Shown: positions 26,089 through 35,115 of the stretch, piece by piece
Position numbering within the stretch: the stretch's first letter is position 1
How the letters are laid out: the number at the start of each line of letters is the position of its first letter
Origin: Streptomyces physcomitrii
GTDB taxonomy: Bacteria > Actinomycetota > Actinomycetes > Streptomycetales > Streptomycetaceae
Direction: 5' to 3'
Length of the DNA: 64,000 nt
NCBI RefSeq assembly: GCF_012273655.1
Contig: NZ_JAAWWP010000008.1
Coordinates: 186,001 to 250,000 of the forward strand
The notes under the pieces: model-generated
Database searches by the model: none
What the model saw: the letters and a program-made list of their open reading frames with translations, nothing else
Told to the model about the DNA's origin: nothing
Position numbers and translations under genes: made by a program

Positions 26089-27168
26089 TCACCGGCGCGC
26101 GGCGGGGAACTTCAGGAGTTCGCCGGTGGTGCCCACCGTCTTGTTGGTCACGTAGATCTCGCCGCCCTTGCCGACGGCGAGGCCGAGGGAGTTGACCAGC
26201 CGGTCGGCGGTCGGGATCTCCGTCGTCTTGCCGCTCTTCAGGTCGACGCGGTTGAGGGCGCCGGGCAGCGGGCCGGTCTCCGTGTAGCCCTTGGTGAGGG
26301 TGAGGGCGATCAGCCCGCCCTTGCCGTCCAGGGCGAGGTCGGTGACGTTCGTCAGACCGGTGGCGAAGACCTTCGGGGCGCTGCCGGGGACGTAGCGCCA
26401 GATGCGGGACTTGCCCGCGGCCTGGCCGCTGAGGTCGGAGATGTAGAAGGAGCCGTCGGGGGCGGCCACGATCCCGGTGGGCACCGTCTCCAGGTCGCCG
26501 TTGTTCGGGAAGACGAACTCGGTCTTGGTGGTGCCGTCCGGGAGCACCCGGATCAGGTCGTTGCCGCCCGCGTCGGTGACCAGGTAGTCCTTGCCGTGGT
26601 GGGCGAACATCCACGCGTTGGAGTGCACGTCGTTGTTGCCGAGCGGGCCGTCCGGGTCGAGCCGGGTCTCGTGGTCGACGAGGTCGCCGAGCACCTTGCC
26701 CTTGGCTATGTGCAGGGTGCCGAGGGTCTCGCCGCCCGCGCCCAGCGCCTTGCGGTCCGCGGCGTCGCCGCCGAAGCTGCTGGAGACGGTGTAGCCGCCG
26801 GTGCTGCGGGCCTCGACCTGGTTGGGTCCGGCGACCGAGGCGCCGCCGTCCGCGCGGACCTCCAGCTTGGAGGGCAGCCCGGTGACGACGCGGCCCTTCT
26901 GGCTGCCGTTGACCCGGTAGATCGAGCCGGTGAAGCCGAGGCAGGATGTGCCCGGCGCGCAGGCCGTGGCGGGACCGCTGCCGGACTCGGCGACGAGGAT
27001 CGAACCGTCCGCCTGGAGCGTGATGTCGCGCGGGTTGTTGAGGTTGGTCGCGAGGACCTGGGGGCTCACGCGGTGCGCGGCCTGGCTGGGTGCGGCGGTG
27101 GCCGTGAGCCCCGCCACCACCGCTGCCGCAAGGAGGGCCCCCGCCCAAGGCTTGTGTGCTCTTGACAT
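26089..27168 (-). CDS. Secreted ScyD/ScyE-family beta-propeller protein
   Basis: 359 residues from ATG 27168. Sec signal (MSRAHKPWAGALLAAAVVAG, cleavage near SQA-AH at 32). The body is a series of blades with NNPRDITLQADGSILVAE, PTGIVAAPDGSFYISD, NVTDLALDGKGG and NSLGLAVGKGGEIYVTN, the NHL/SMP-30-like pattern of ScyD/ScyE-family proteins. In cyanobacteria relatives lie in the scytonemin cluster, but the family is common in Streptomyces with unknown function. Probably extracellular. It is divergent from the O-methyltransferase gene; the 465-bp gap holds paired direct repeats. Confidence 0.82.
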   Translation of the reverse strand: MSRAHKPWAGALLAAAVVAGLTATAAPSQAAHRVSPQVLATNLNNPRDITLQADGSILVAESGSGPATACAPGTSCLGFTGSIYRVNGSQKGRVVTGLPSKLEVRADGGASVAGPNQVEARSTGGYTVSSSFGGDAADRKALGAGGETLGTLHIAKGKVLGDLVDHETRLDPDGPLGNNDVHSNAWMFAHHGKDYLVTDAGGNDLIRVLPDGTTKTEFVFPNNGDLETVPTGIVAAPDGSFYISDLSGQAAGKSRIWRYVPGSAPKVFATGLTNVTDLALDGKGGLIALTLTKGYTETGPLPGALNRVDLKSGKTTEIPTADRLVNSLGLAVGKGGEIYVTNKTVGTTGELLKFPAARR

Positions 27169-27303
27169 GTCTCTCCCTTTTCCTGGCACACCCCCGGGAA
27201 TGGGGGGCGTGCATTCGACCGGCGTCACCATAGACGTACGCGGCCGCAGCCGTCCCGGGTGAAATTGCCTGCTCTTCCCGGGATTTGGGCGGCGGTACGT
27301 GTC

Positions 27304-27337
27304 CGACCTCGGAAATCAAGTGTGCGACCTCGGAAAT
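27304..27337. repeat. Direct repeat CGACCTCGGAAAT, 21 bp apart
   Basis: 13-bp identical copies at 27304-27316 and 27325-27337, starting exactly 21 bp (two helical turns) apart, in the divergent promoter region 27169-27634. This is a typical layout for a regulator binding on one DNA face. The rest of the gap has no gene. Confidence 0.6.
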
Positions 27338-27634
27338 ATCGCGGTTGCACACCCCGGCCGAGAACTCGGCGAGAAGGCACCCCGGGCCGCTCACCGAAAA
27401 CTCCGCCGAAGTGCCGGTGCGCAATTCCCGCGCTTTCTGCACACGGTGGCGCAAGGGAAGGGGCACCCCTACAGTCGGCCCGGGACACCGCTGGTTCCGG
27501 TGAGCGGGCACCGCCCGGCGAACGCTCCGTTCGCGGCTTTCCCCTGCGCCGGGGCTCCAGTTCAGCCCCCGTGTACGCGGCGGTCCGTACGTCCCGCAGG
27601 CCCGAGTTCCGCGACACCGCCACGGAGGATTCGC

Positions 27635-28723
27635 ATGCCCAAACTCCCCCCCGCCAAAGTCGTCCGCGCCGTGGAGGGTGTGCGCGCCGGCCTGGTGAAG
27701 CTGACCCGGCTGCTCGCCCCGCCGCCGTTCGCGCTGCTCGAACTCTCCCAGGGCTCGATGGTCACCCAAGCCCTGTACGTGGCCGCCGAGTTGAAGGTCG
27801 CCGACGAGCTGAAGGACGGTCCGCTGACCGCCGCCCAGCTGGCCCAGCGGGTCGGCGCCGACCCCGAGTCGCTGCACCGGCTGCTGCGCCTGCTCGCCAC
27901 CTACTCGGTCTTCGAGGAGCGCGCCGACGGCAGCTTCAAGCTGAAGCCGATGGGGCAGGCGCTGCGCTGCGACACCCCGCAGTCGATGCGCGCCACCGTC
28001 CTGCTGATGGGGCACCCGACCCACTGGGAGGAGTGGGCGCACCTGGTCGACGCGGTGCGCACCGGCGAGGCCAGCCTGCCCAAGCTGCGCGGCATGGGCG
28101 CCTTCGAGTTCATCGACGCCAACCCGGAGTACGGGGAGATCTTCACCGCGGGCATGGGCGCGATGTCCGAGACGGAGACCCTGCCGCTGCTCGCCGCCTA
28201 CGACTTCCGCCGGTTCCGCACCATCGTCGACTACGGCGCGGGGCGCGGCGGTCTGCTCGCCGCCGCGCTCCAGCAGGCGAAGGACGCCCGCGGGGTCCTC
28301 TTCGACGCGCGGATCGACACCAACGGCGCCGCCGACTACCTGCGCGAGCAGGGCGTGGCCGACCGCTGCACCCTGGAGAAGGGCGGCCTCTTCGACCCGG
28401 CCCCGGCGGGCGGGGACGCCTATCTGCTCAAGCACATCGTGCACGACTGGCCCGAGGAGCAGGTGATCGAGATCCTGCGCAATGTCCGCAAGGTCATCGA
28501 CCCGGGCGGCCGGATCCTGCTCATGGAGTTCGTGACCCCCGACGACAAGCCGAACAAGCCGCACCCGGCCAAGCTGGTCGACCTGTGGCTGATGCTGCTC
28601 GTCGGCGGCAAGGAGCGCAGCGAGAAGCAGTACGCGGAGGTGCTCGCCGCCGCCGGCTTCCGCCTGGAGAAGATCACCGAGACGGCCGCCCCGATCTCGG
28701 TGATCGAGGCCCGCCCGGTCTGA
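27635..28723 (+). CDS. SAM-dependent O-methyltransferase (hydroxyneurosporene/ASMT type)
   Basis: 362 residues from ATG 27635, behind CGGAGG. An N-terminal dimerisation winged helix (MVTQALYVAAELKVADEL, then LAQRVGADPESLHRLLRLLA) precedes the SAM-binding domain. Motif I is VDYGAGRGGLLAAAL rather than the usual VDVGGGxG. Catalytic region: LKHIVHDWPEEQVIEILRNV, with the conserved histidine-aspartate; then GGRILLMEFV. This matches class I plant-type O-methyltransferases of secondary metabolism. A 34-residue basic extension precedes the fold. No biosynthetic genes are adjacent; the substrate is unknown. Confidence 0.87.
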   Translation: MPKLPPAKVVRAVEGVRAGLVKLTRLLAPPPFALLELSQGSMVTQALYVAAELKVADELKDGPLTAAQLAQRVGADPESLHRLLRLLATYSVFEERADGSFKLKPMGQALRCDTPQSMRATVLLMGHPTHWEEWAHLVDAVRTGEASLPKLRGMGAFEFIDANPEYGEIFTAGMGAMSETETLPLLAAYDFRRFRTIVDYGAGRGGLLAAALQQAKDARGVLFDARIDTNGAADYLREQGVADRCTLEKGGLFDPAPAGGDAYLLKHIVHDWPEEQVIEILRNVRKVIDPGGRILLMEFVTPDDKPNKPHPAKLVDLWLMLLVGGKERSEKQYAEVLAAAGFRLEKITETAAPISVIEARPV

Positions 28724-28768
28724 GCCCCCGCGCTCCGCACCCGGCGCCCCGCGCCCGTCCGGTCCCGG

Positions 28769-29419
28769 TCAGGACTCCCCTGCCGGGACCGGCGGCGTTC
28801 CCGGCCCGCGGTCCGCCCCGGTGGCCGCCTTCGCCAAGTGGGCGTCGAGCAGGGCGACCTGGCGCTCGGGCGGGAACTCCCCGGGTGCGAAGAGCGCCTG
28901 CACGACCAGACCGAGGACGAAGCTCTGGGCCGCCGCCGCGATCTCCTCGGCCGCGGGGCCGGACGGCAGTTCGCCGAGCCGCTGGGCGTCCGCGACGTAC
29001 CCGGTCATCCGCTCGCGTGCGCGCCGGTAGCGGGCGGCGTGCTCCTCGGCCAGCTCCGGGTCGGTGAGCGCCACGTCCCAGGAGCCGACCCAGATCCGGT
29101 TGCTGGCCGCGCTCGCGGCGTCCAGCGGCAGGATGTCGAGCAGCATCGCCCGCAGCCTCACCAGACCGGCGGCCTGTCCGGCCTGCTCGGCGGCGGGGCG
29201 CGGCCGCTCGGCCGAGCGGCGGTCCAGTACGTCCAGGGCGTGCTGGAGCAGCGCCCGCTTGCCGGGGAAGTAGTGGGTGAGGAGCCCGGTGGTGGCCCCC
29301 ATCTGCGCGGCCACGGCCCGCAGGGTCAGCCCCCCGAAGCCCCGCGCGGCGAGCACCTGCCACACCGCCTCGGAGACCTCTCTCCGGCGGGCTTCATGGT
29401 CTCCACGTGCGGGCGGCAT
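28769..29419 (-). CDS. TetR-family regulator
   Basis: 216 residues from ATG 29419 (ATG 29434 is an alternative five codons earlier). N-terminal HTH: RREVSEAVWQVLAARGFGGL, TLRAVAAQMGATTGLLTHYF, matching TetR. The C-terminal ligand domain has no diagnostic motif. Divergent from the GNAT gene and convergent with the methyltransferase. A palindrome at 29427-29438 overlaps the promoter, so it likely represses itself and the acetyltransferase. Confidence 0.88.
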   Translation of the reverse strand: MPPARGDHEARRREVSEAVWQVLAARGFGGLTLRAVAAQMGATTGLLTHYFPGKRALLQHALDVLDRRSAERPRPAAEQAGQAAGLVRLRAMLLDILPLDAASAASNRIWVGSWDVALTDPELAEEHAARYRRARERMTGYVADAQRLGELPSGPAAEEIAAAAQSFVLGLVVQALFAPGEFPPERQVALLDAHLAKAATGADRGPGTPPVPAGES

Positions 29420-29426
29420 ACGAGTA

Positions 29427-29438
29427 GGGTACATACCC
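29427..29438. promoter_or_regulatory. TetR operator-like palindrome
   Basis: GGGTA-CA-TACCC, perfect 5-bp arms, directly before the TetR start and 60 bp before the GNAT start. Confidence 0.5.
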
Positions 29439-29497
29439 AACGTTTGTTATGCACCGGGGAGCGGGCCACCCGCCCCCGCCGACCGCTGAGGACCGCC

Positions 29498-30052
29498 ATG
29501 TACGCCGTACCGCTCGCCGAGGACGCCGCGCTGCGCCCGCTCGAACCCTGGCAGGCCGAGGAGTTCCTCGCCCACATGGACCGGGCCCGCCCGCACACCG
29601 ACCCGTGGATCCCCTGGGCCTCCCGCTCCACCGACCTGGACTCGGCCCGGGCCACCCTCCAGGACTACGCGGACAAGCAGGCCGCCGACACCGGCCGCCT
29701 CTACGGGATCTGGCGGGCGGGCACCCTGGTCGGTGGGGTGATGTTCGTGCACTTCGACACCCGGCTCGGCAACTGCGAGATCGGGGTGTGGACCGAACCG
29801 GCGGGCGAGGGCCACGGCCTGATCACCGCGGCCGTGCGGCACCTGATCGACTACGCCTTCACCGAGCGGGGCATGCACCGCGTCGAGTGGTTCAGCAGCA
29901 CCCGCAACGCGCGCAGCCGCGCGGTCGCCCAGCGGGTGGGCATGCAGCTCGACGGCACCCTGCGGGAGTACTTCCCCAACCGCGGCTTCCGGCACGACAA
30001 GGAGGTCTGGTCGCTGCTGGCCCCCGAGTGGCCGGGCACCGCCGCGGCCTGA
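29498..30052 (+). CDS. GNAT acetyltransferase, RimJ/RimL type
   Basis: 184 residues from ATG 29498. Sequence features of ribosomal-protein-type N-acetyltransferases: GNCEIGVWTEPAGEGHGLITAA (acetyl-CoA binding, with G-E-G-H-G replacing Q/RxxGxG/A), EWFSSTRNARSRAVAQRVGMQLDG, and the terminal RHDKEVWSLL. Many Streptomyces paralogs acetylate small molecules or antibiotics. Divergent from a TetR regulator, a typical inducible resistance arrangement (inference). Ends 4 bp from the convergent ebo cluster. Confidence 0.85.
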   Translation: MYAVPLAEDAALRPLEPWQAEEFLAHMDRARPHTDPWIPWASRSTDLDSARATLQDYADKQAADTGRLYGIWRAGTLVGGVMFVHFDTRLGNCEIGVWTEPAGEGHGLITAAVRHLIDYAFTERGMHRVEWFSSTRNARSRAVAQRVGMQLDGTLREYFPNRGFRHDKEVWSLLAPEWPGTAAA

Positions 30053-30056
30053 GCCC

Positions 30057-31457
30057 TCACCCCGTGACGGGCACCTCCGCGAGACCCGCGAGCCCGAGCA
30101 GCAGCGACTTGACCTCGGTGGCGGCGACCTCCCCCGGCAGCGCGCCGGGGCGCGAGCAGAGCAGCACCGGCCCGTCCTCGGGGCGGGCCGGGAGCCTGCC
30201 GTGGCTGCCGCGCACCGGCGCCGGGTCGAGCGGGACCACCGCCATCCGGTAGCGCATCCCGAGCTTCTTGCGGGCCAGCGCACCGGCCGCCCGGAGCTTC
30301 ACATAGGGGTCGAGCGGGTCCAGGAAGAGCTCGGCGGGGTCGTAGCCCGGCTTGCGGTGGATCTCCACCAACTGCGCGAAGTCCGGCGCCCGGTCGTCGT
30401 CCAGCCAGTAGTAGTACGTGAACCAGGCCTCCGGCGCCGCGAGCGCGACGAGTTCCCCGGCCCGCGGGTGGTCGAGGCCGTGCGCCTTCTTGCCCTCGTC
30501 GCCGAGGAGTTCGGCGACCCCGTCGAGCCCTTCGAGCACCTCCCGCACCCGGGCCAGGTCCTCCGGCCGCCGTACGTAGACATGGGCGAGCTGGTGGTCG
30601 GCGACCGCGAAGGCGCGGGAGGCCATCGGGTCCAGGTACTCCATGCCGTCCTGGGTGTGCACCTCCAGGAGTCCGGCGCGGCGCAGGGCGCGGTTGATGT
30701 CGACGGGGCGGGAGACCTCGGTGATGCCGTACTCGGAGAGCACCACCACGGTGCGGCCCTCCGCCTCGGCCTCGTCCAGCAACGGGCCGAGGGCGGCGTC
30801 GAGTTCGGCGGCGGCGCGCAGCGAGCGCGGGTCGCGGGGGCCGAAGCGCTGGAGGTCGTAGTCGAGGTGCGGGAGGTAGCAGAGGGTCAGGTCCGGGTGG
30901 CGGGTGCGGTTGAGGTGCCGGGTGGCGTCGATGATCCACCGGCTGGAGACCAGGTCGGCGCCGGGTCCCCAGAAGTGAAAGAGGGGGAAGGTGCCGAGGG
31001 CGTCGGTGAGTTCGTCGTGCAGCTCGACGGGGCGGGTGTAGCAGTCCGGCTCCTTGCGGCCGTCGGCGTAGTACACCGGCCGCGGGGTGACGGTCCAGTC
31101 GGTGTCCGCGCCCATCGCGTACCACCAGCAGACATTGGCGACCGTGTAGCCGGGGTGGGCGCGGCGGGCCGCGTCCCAGAGCTTGTCGCCCGCGACGAGC
31201 CCGTTGTGCTGGCGCCAGAGCAGTACCTCGCCCAGCTCGCGGAAGTACCAGCCGTTGCCGACGATCCCGTGCTCGGCGGGCGGCGCTCCGGTGAGGAAGG
31301 TGGACTGGGCGGCGCAGGTCACCGCGGGCAGCACGGTGCCTAGTCCGGCCGAAGAGCCCTTGCGGGCAAGGGACTTCAGTCGCGGCATCTGCTCCAGGAG
31401 GGCGGGCGTCAGGCCCACCACGTCGAGCACGAGCAGCGGGGTCGGGGTGGCGGTCAC
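30057..31457 (-). CDS. eboF: EboF-type alkaline phosphatase/phosphodiesterase family protein
   Basis: 466 residues from GTG 31457, overlapping the stop of eboE (GTGA). Alkaline-phosphatase superfamily fold: metal-binding LLVLDVVGLTP at the N-terminus, nucleophile segment VTCAAQSTFLTGAPPAEHG, then VVLSEYGITEV and the His ligands further on (VADHQLAHVYV). It resembles type I phosphodiesterase/nucleotide pyrophosphatase proteins of ebo operons. No signal peptide is seen, so it is cytoplasmic or exported by another route. Last gene of the seven-gene cluster. Confidence 0.85.
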   Translation of the reverse strand: MTATPTPLLVLDVVGLTPALLEQMPRLKSLARKGSSAGLGTVLPAVTCAAQSTFLTGAPPAEHGIVGNGWYFRELGEVLLWRQHNGLVAGDKLWDAARRAHPGYTVANVCWWYAMGADTDWTVTPRPVYYADGRKEPDCYTRPVELHDELTDALGTFPLFHFWGPGADLVSSRWIIDATRHLNRTRHPDLTLCYLPHLDYDLQRFGPRDPRSLRAAAELDAALGPLLDEAEAEGRTVVVLSEYGITEVSRPVDINRALRRAGLLEVHTQDGMEYLDPMASRAFAVADHQLAHVYVRRPEDLARVREVLEGLDGVAELLGDEGKKAHGLDHPRAGELVALAAPEAWFTYYYWLDDDRAPDFAQLVEIHRKPGYDPAELFLDPLDPYVKLRAAGALARKKLGMRYRMAVVPLDPAPVRGSHGRLPARPEDGPVLLCSRPGALPGEVAATEVKSLLLGLAGLAEVPVTG

Positions 31458-32623
31458 GGCAGCTCCTTGAGGCCGAGGTCGCGGAAGAGGTCGCGGGCGA
31501 GGGCGAGTTCGGCGGCGATGCCGTCGGCGAGCTGCGCCGCGTCGGCCGGGCGCGCCTCGGGCGGCAGGGCCTGCCAGGTGTACGTCTCCACCTCGAAGTG
31601 GCGGCTGCGCGGGGCCTCTTGGCCGAGCAGCACCTCAAGAGAGCCGCGCAGGACATCCATGGTGGAAGTGAGCGGCGGCGCGGGCGGCGCGTGCAGCGGT
31701 ACGTGGAAGTGGGCGCGCCAGGGCACCGTCTCCGGCAGCGCCCCGCCCGCGAGCGCCGGGCCCAGGTCGTCCGTGCCGTGCAGCACCCCCTCGGCGAGGG
31801 CGCGGGTCTGGTGCAGGAAGCGGGGCTCGTCGAAGGCGGCGAGCGCGGCCCGTACCGCCGGGTCGGCCGGGTCCTCGGCGTGCAGGGCGGCGGAGAGCTG
31901 CACCTTGGGGACGGTGGCGCCCGCGCGCTCCAGGGCGGCGAGGGCGGCGGCCGGTTCCTCGAAGGAGGTGGCCAGGTGGCAGGTGTCCAGGCAGAGCCCG
32001 AAGCGGTGGGCGGGCAGCGCGGCGAGCGGGGCGAGCGCGTCGGCGGTCCGCTCCACCGCGCAGCCCGGCTCCGGCTCCAGGGCGATCCGGATGGAGCGGC
32101 CGGTGCGCTCCTCCAACTCGTCCAGCCGGTGGGCCAGTTCGGTGAGCTGCCGCTCGGCCGCGGCGGCGCCGGCCGCGTCGAAGTCGCTGCGCCAGGCGAG
32201 CGGCAGGGTGGAGATGGTGCCCTCGGTGACATCCGGCGGCAGCAGCTCGGCGAGCAGCCCGGCCAGCTCGGCGGTGTACTCCAGGCGCTCGGTGTCCCGC
32301 CAATCGGGCTGGTAGACGCGGTACTTGACCTTCTCGGCGCCGAAGCCGCGGTAGGGGAAGCCGTTGAGGGTGACCACTTCGAGGCCGCGCCGGTCGAGTT
32401 CGGCGCGCAGCCGGCGCCGGGCCGAGGCCTCGGTGGTCAGGGCGCGGGCGGCGTCCCGGGCCAGCCACAGGCCGACGCCGAGGCGTTCGGTGCCGAGGCG
32501 TCTGCGCACCGGCTCGCAGTAGGCGCCCAGTTGGGCGAGGACCCCGTCCAGGTCCTCGGCGGGGTGGACATTGGTGCAGTAGGCGAGGTGGACGAGGGAG
32601 CCGTCCGGGTGGCGGAAGCGCAC
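31454..32623 (-). CDS. eboE: EboE, sugar-isomerase-like metabolite traffic protein
   Basis: 389 residues from GTG 32623. TIM-barrel (xylose-isomerase-like) protein with the strongly EboE-specific start LVHLAYCTNVHPAEDLDGV. It also has FPYRGFGAEKVKYRVYQPDW, RIALEPEPGCAVE, GLCLDTCHLA and HFHVPLHAPP. Histidines, aspartates and glutamates at strand ends form a plausible metal site. In Nostoc the ebo genes are needed for moving the scytonemin precursor to the periplasm; the biochemical reaction is unknown. Start lies 3 bp after the upstream stop codon. Confidence 0.92.
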   Translation of the reverse strand: MRFRHPDGSLVHLAYCTNVHPAEDLDGVLAQLGAYCEPVRRRLGTERLGVGLWLARDAARALTTEASARRRLRAELDRRGLEVVTLNGFPYRGFGAEKVKYRVYQPDWRDTERLEYTAELAGLLAELLPPDVTEGTISTLPLAWRSDFDAAGAAAAERQLTELAHRLDELEERTGRSIRIALEPEPGCAVERTADALAPLAALPAHRFGLCLDTCHLATSFEEPAAALAALERAGATVPKVQLSAALHAEDPADPAVRAALAAFDEPRFLHQTRALAEGVLHGTDDLGPALAGGALPETVPWRAHFHVPLHAPPAPPLTSTMDVLRGSLEVLLGQEAPRSRHFEVETYTWQALPPEARPADAAQLADGIAAELALARDLFRDLGLKELP

Positions 32624-32626
32624 GGC

Positions 32627-33475
32627 TCATTCGCCCCCGCGCAGCAGGGAGTTGCCCTCGTGCAGGGCCTCGGTGCCGGGGACCTCCAGGTCGAGGCGGC
32701 CGCTGAGCCCGTAGAAGGCGACCGGGTTCTCCCACAGCACCCGGTGCACCTCGTCCTCGCCGAAGCCCGCGGCGAGCATGGCCTCGCCGACCTTGCGGGT
32801 CTTCAGCGGGTCGCTCTTGCCCCAGTCCGCGGCGGAGTTGACCAGGACGCGTTCGGGTCCGTACTCCCTCAGCAGGGCGACCATGCGGTGCTCGTCCATC
32901 TTGGTGTCCGGGTAGACGGAGAAGCCGAGCCAACTGCCGCTCTCCCGGGCCTCCTTGACGGTGGTCTCGTTGAGGTGGTCGATCAGGACCCGCTCGGTGG
33001 GCAGCTTCGACTCGGCGACCACGTCCAGGGTGCGGCGCAGCCCGGTGAGCTTGTCGCGGTGCGGGGTGTGCACCAGGGCGGGCAGGCCGTGCTCGGCGGC
33101 GAGTTCGAGCTGCGCGGCGAGCGCGGTGTCCTCGGCCGGGGTCATCGCGTCGTAGCCGATCTCGCCGACCGCGACCACATGGTCCTTGACCAGGTAGCGC
33201 GGGAGGGCGTCGAGGACGGGCAGGCAGCGCGGGTCGTTCGCCTCCTTCGGGTTGAGCGCGATCGTGCAGTGGTGCGCGATCCCGTACTGCGCGGCCCGGA
33301 AGGGCTCCCAGCCGAGCAGCGCGTCGAAGTAGTCGAAGAAGCTCTCCGGGGAGGTGCGGGGCTGGCCGAGCCAGAAGGCGGGCTCGACCAGGGCGCGCAC
33401 CCCGGCCGCGTACATCGCCTCGTAGTCGTCGGTGGTGCGCGAGGTCATATGGATGTGCGGGTCGAAGATGCGCAT
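32627..33475 (-). CDS. eboB: EboB-type TatD-family metal hydrolase
   Basis: 282 residues from ATG 33475. Amidohydrolase barrel with IFDPHIHMTSRT (HxH), VAVGEIGYD (Glu ligand), LVHTPHRDK and LIDHLNE (His ligands), and LVNSAADWGKSD (Asp). All ligands for a two-metal site are present. It is overlapped by the EboA stop (TGATG). TatD relatives are nucleases or amidohydrolases; in ebo operons the substrate is unknown. Confidence 0.87.
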   Translation of the reverse strand: MRIFDPHIHMTSRTTDDYEAMYAAGVRALVEPAFWLGQPRTSPESFFDYFDALLGWEPFRAAQYGIAHHCTIALNPKEANDPRCLPVLDALPRYLVKDHVVAVGEIGYDAMTPAEDTALAAQLELAAEHGLPALVHTPHRDKLTGLRRTLDVVAESKLPTERVLIDHLNETTVKEARESGSWLGFSVYPDTKMDEHRMVALLREYGPERVLVNSAADWGKSDPLKTRKVGEAMLAAGFGEDEVHRVLWENPVAFYGLSGRLDLEVPGTEALHEGNSLLRGGE

Positions 33476-34161
33476 CAGGCGTCCTTGGCGGTCAGGGCGA
33501 GTACGTGGTCGAGGTCGGCCGGGACGGCGCGTCCGGCGGCGCTGCGTTCGGCGGCGAAGTCCCGCAGCATGCGGGCGAGTTCGGCGTCTCCGCGGGCCCG
33601 CTCGGGCAGCCGGGCCAGGGCCCGCACGGGCACCCGGGTGAACAGGCACTTGAGGACGGCGTGCCGCCAGGCGTGGTCGTCCAGGTGGGCGGCGGCGTAG
33701 GGCCCGACGGCCGCCGCGACCAGGCGGGTGTCGTTGGTGCGCAGCGCGTCCTCGACCAGCGGCAGCCCCTCCCCCGGTGCGAGCGGCAGCCGCGGCAGGG
33801 CGCGCAGCACGGCGCGGCGCTCCTCGCCGGTGCCGTGCCGGTAGAGGCGGGCGAGGGCCGCGGGGCCCGGGCGGGCGGCGCACAGCAGCAGCACCCGGGC
33901 GGATTCGGCGGCCTCGGTCCCGCAGGCGCGGCCCGCCGCCGCGAAGCGCAGCTCCCAGCCGGGCACCGCGCGGGACTCCGCGGGTGCGGGCCCGGCCGCC
34001 GCCCGGGCGGCCTCGGCGAGCGCCCCGTCCAGCCAGTCGGCGCCCTCGGCGCTCAGTCGCTCGCGCAACTCGGCTGCCTCTCGGCGCAGTTCGGCCTCGG
34101 TGCCGTCCGCCGGCTCCGGGGCGGGGCGCGGTTCCTCAGGGGTGATCGGGGTGATCGGCAT
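33475..34161 (-). CDS. eboA: EboA-domain protein
   Basis: 228 residues from ATG 34161, all-helical and Ala/Arg/Leu-rich. The recognisable core is ALRTNDTRLVAAAVGPY, LDDHAWRHAVLKCLFTRVP and ALARLPERARGDAELARML, which I recognise as the EboA domain. No catalytic motif. Unknown function; presumably a scaffold or carrier-type helper in the ebo pathway. Starts 9 bp after the isomerase-like gene. Confidence 0.85.
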   Translation of the reverse strand: MPITPITPEEPRPAPEPADGTEAELRREAAELRERLSAEGADWLDGALAEAARAAAGPAPAESRAVPGWELRFAAAGRACGTEAAESARVLLLCAARPGPAALARLYRHGTGEERRAVLRALPRLPLAPGEGLPLVEDALRTNDTRLVAAAVGPYAAAHLDDHAWRHAVLKCLFTRVPVRALARLPERARGDAELARMLRDFAAERSAAGRAVPADLDHVLALTAKDA

Positions 34162-34170
34162 GGTGCTTCC

Positions 34171-35115
34171 TCAGGTGTGGGACGGTGCTTCCCGCCGCGG
34201 GGACGGCCCGGTCAGCAGCGGTACGGGACGGGCGCGGCCCGGCGACGGCGCTTCGGCGGCGCGGTCCTCACGGGCGGCGGCGACCAGGGGGCGCAGGAAC
34301 TCCATGGACCGGCGGGCGAGTTCGGGCCCGGCGTGCGAGTGGCGCGGCAGTTCGACCACGGTCAGGCCCCGGTAACCGACGGCCTCCAGGGCCGCGAGCA
34401 CGGGCGGGAAGTCGATCTCGCCCTCGCCGAAGGGCAGATGCTCGTGCACCCCGCGCCGCATGTCCTCGATCTGCACATGCCGCAGCCAGGGCGCCGCTGC
34501 CGTCACGCACTCCGCGGGGGAGGCGGGTTCCAGGCACTGGCAGTGCCCGATGTCCAGGGTCAGGCCCAGGAGTTCGGGATCGCCGAGGAGCGCGCGCAGC
34601 CGGTGGAAGTCGGCCAGCGACTCGACCAGGTGGCCGGGTTCGGGTTCCAGGGCGAGCGGGATCCCGTCGCGCTGCGCCGCGTCGAGCACCGGGCCGAGGG
34701 AGTCGGCGAGCCGCTGCCAGGCCGTGCCCTCGTCGGTGCCCTCGGGCCGGACGCCGCTGAAGCAGTGCACGGCGTGGGCGCCGAGTTCCGCCGCGACCTC
34801 GACCGCGGTGACGAGGAGCGCCTCGCGGGCCACCCGCGCCTCCGGGTCCGGGTCGAGCAGGCTCGGCCCGTGCTTGCGGCGCGGGTCGAGGACGTAGCGG
34901 GCGCCGGTCTCCACGGTGACGTCCAGGCCGAGCGCGCCGAGGGTGCGGGCGAGCGCCTTGGTCCGGCCGCTCAACCCGCGTGCCAGCGGGTCCAGATGCA
35001 TGTGATCGAGCGTCAGGCCGACGCCCTGGTAGCCGAGTTCGGCGAGCAGGGTGAGGGCCTCGCGCAGGCGCAGATCGGTGAGTCCGTTGGTGCCGTAGCC
35101 GAGTCGGATGCTCAT
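34171..35115 (-). CDS. Sugar phosphate isomerase/epimerase of the ebo cluster
   Basis: 314 residues from ATG 35115. AP_endonuc_2/xylose-isomerase-like TIM barrel: RLGYGTNGLTDLRLREAL, PLALEPEPGHLVES, GLTLDIGHCQCLEP, RHVQIEDMRRGVHEHLPFG and GLTVVELPRHSH. The Glu, Asp, His and Glu metal ligands are in the expected places. The last 40 residues are a disordered Pro/Arg tail. The gene overlaps the prenyltransferase stop (ATGA). It resembles EboE in fold and may be a paralog handling an inositol- or sugar-derived intermediate. Confidence 0.85.
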   Translation of the reverse strand: MSIRLGYGTNGLTDLRLREALTLLAELGYQGVGLTLDHMHLDPLARGLSGRTKALARTLGALGLDVTVETGARYVLDPRRKHGPSLLDPDPEARVAREALLVTAVEVAAELGAHAVHCFSGVRPEGTDEGTAWQRLADSLGPVLDAAQRDGIPLALEPEPGHLVESLADFHRLRALLGDPELLGLTLDIGHCQCLEPASPAECVTAAAPWLRHVQIEDMRRGVHEHLPFGEGEIDFPPVLAALEAVGYRGLTVVELPRHSHAGPELARRSMEFLRPLVAAAREDRAAEAPSPGRARPVPLLTGPSPRREAPSHT

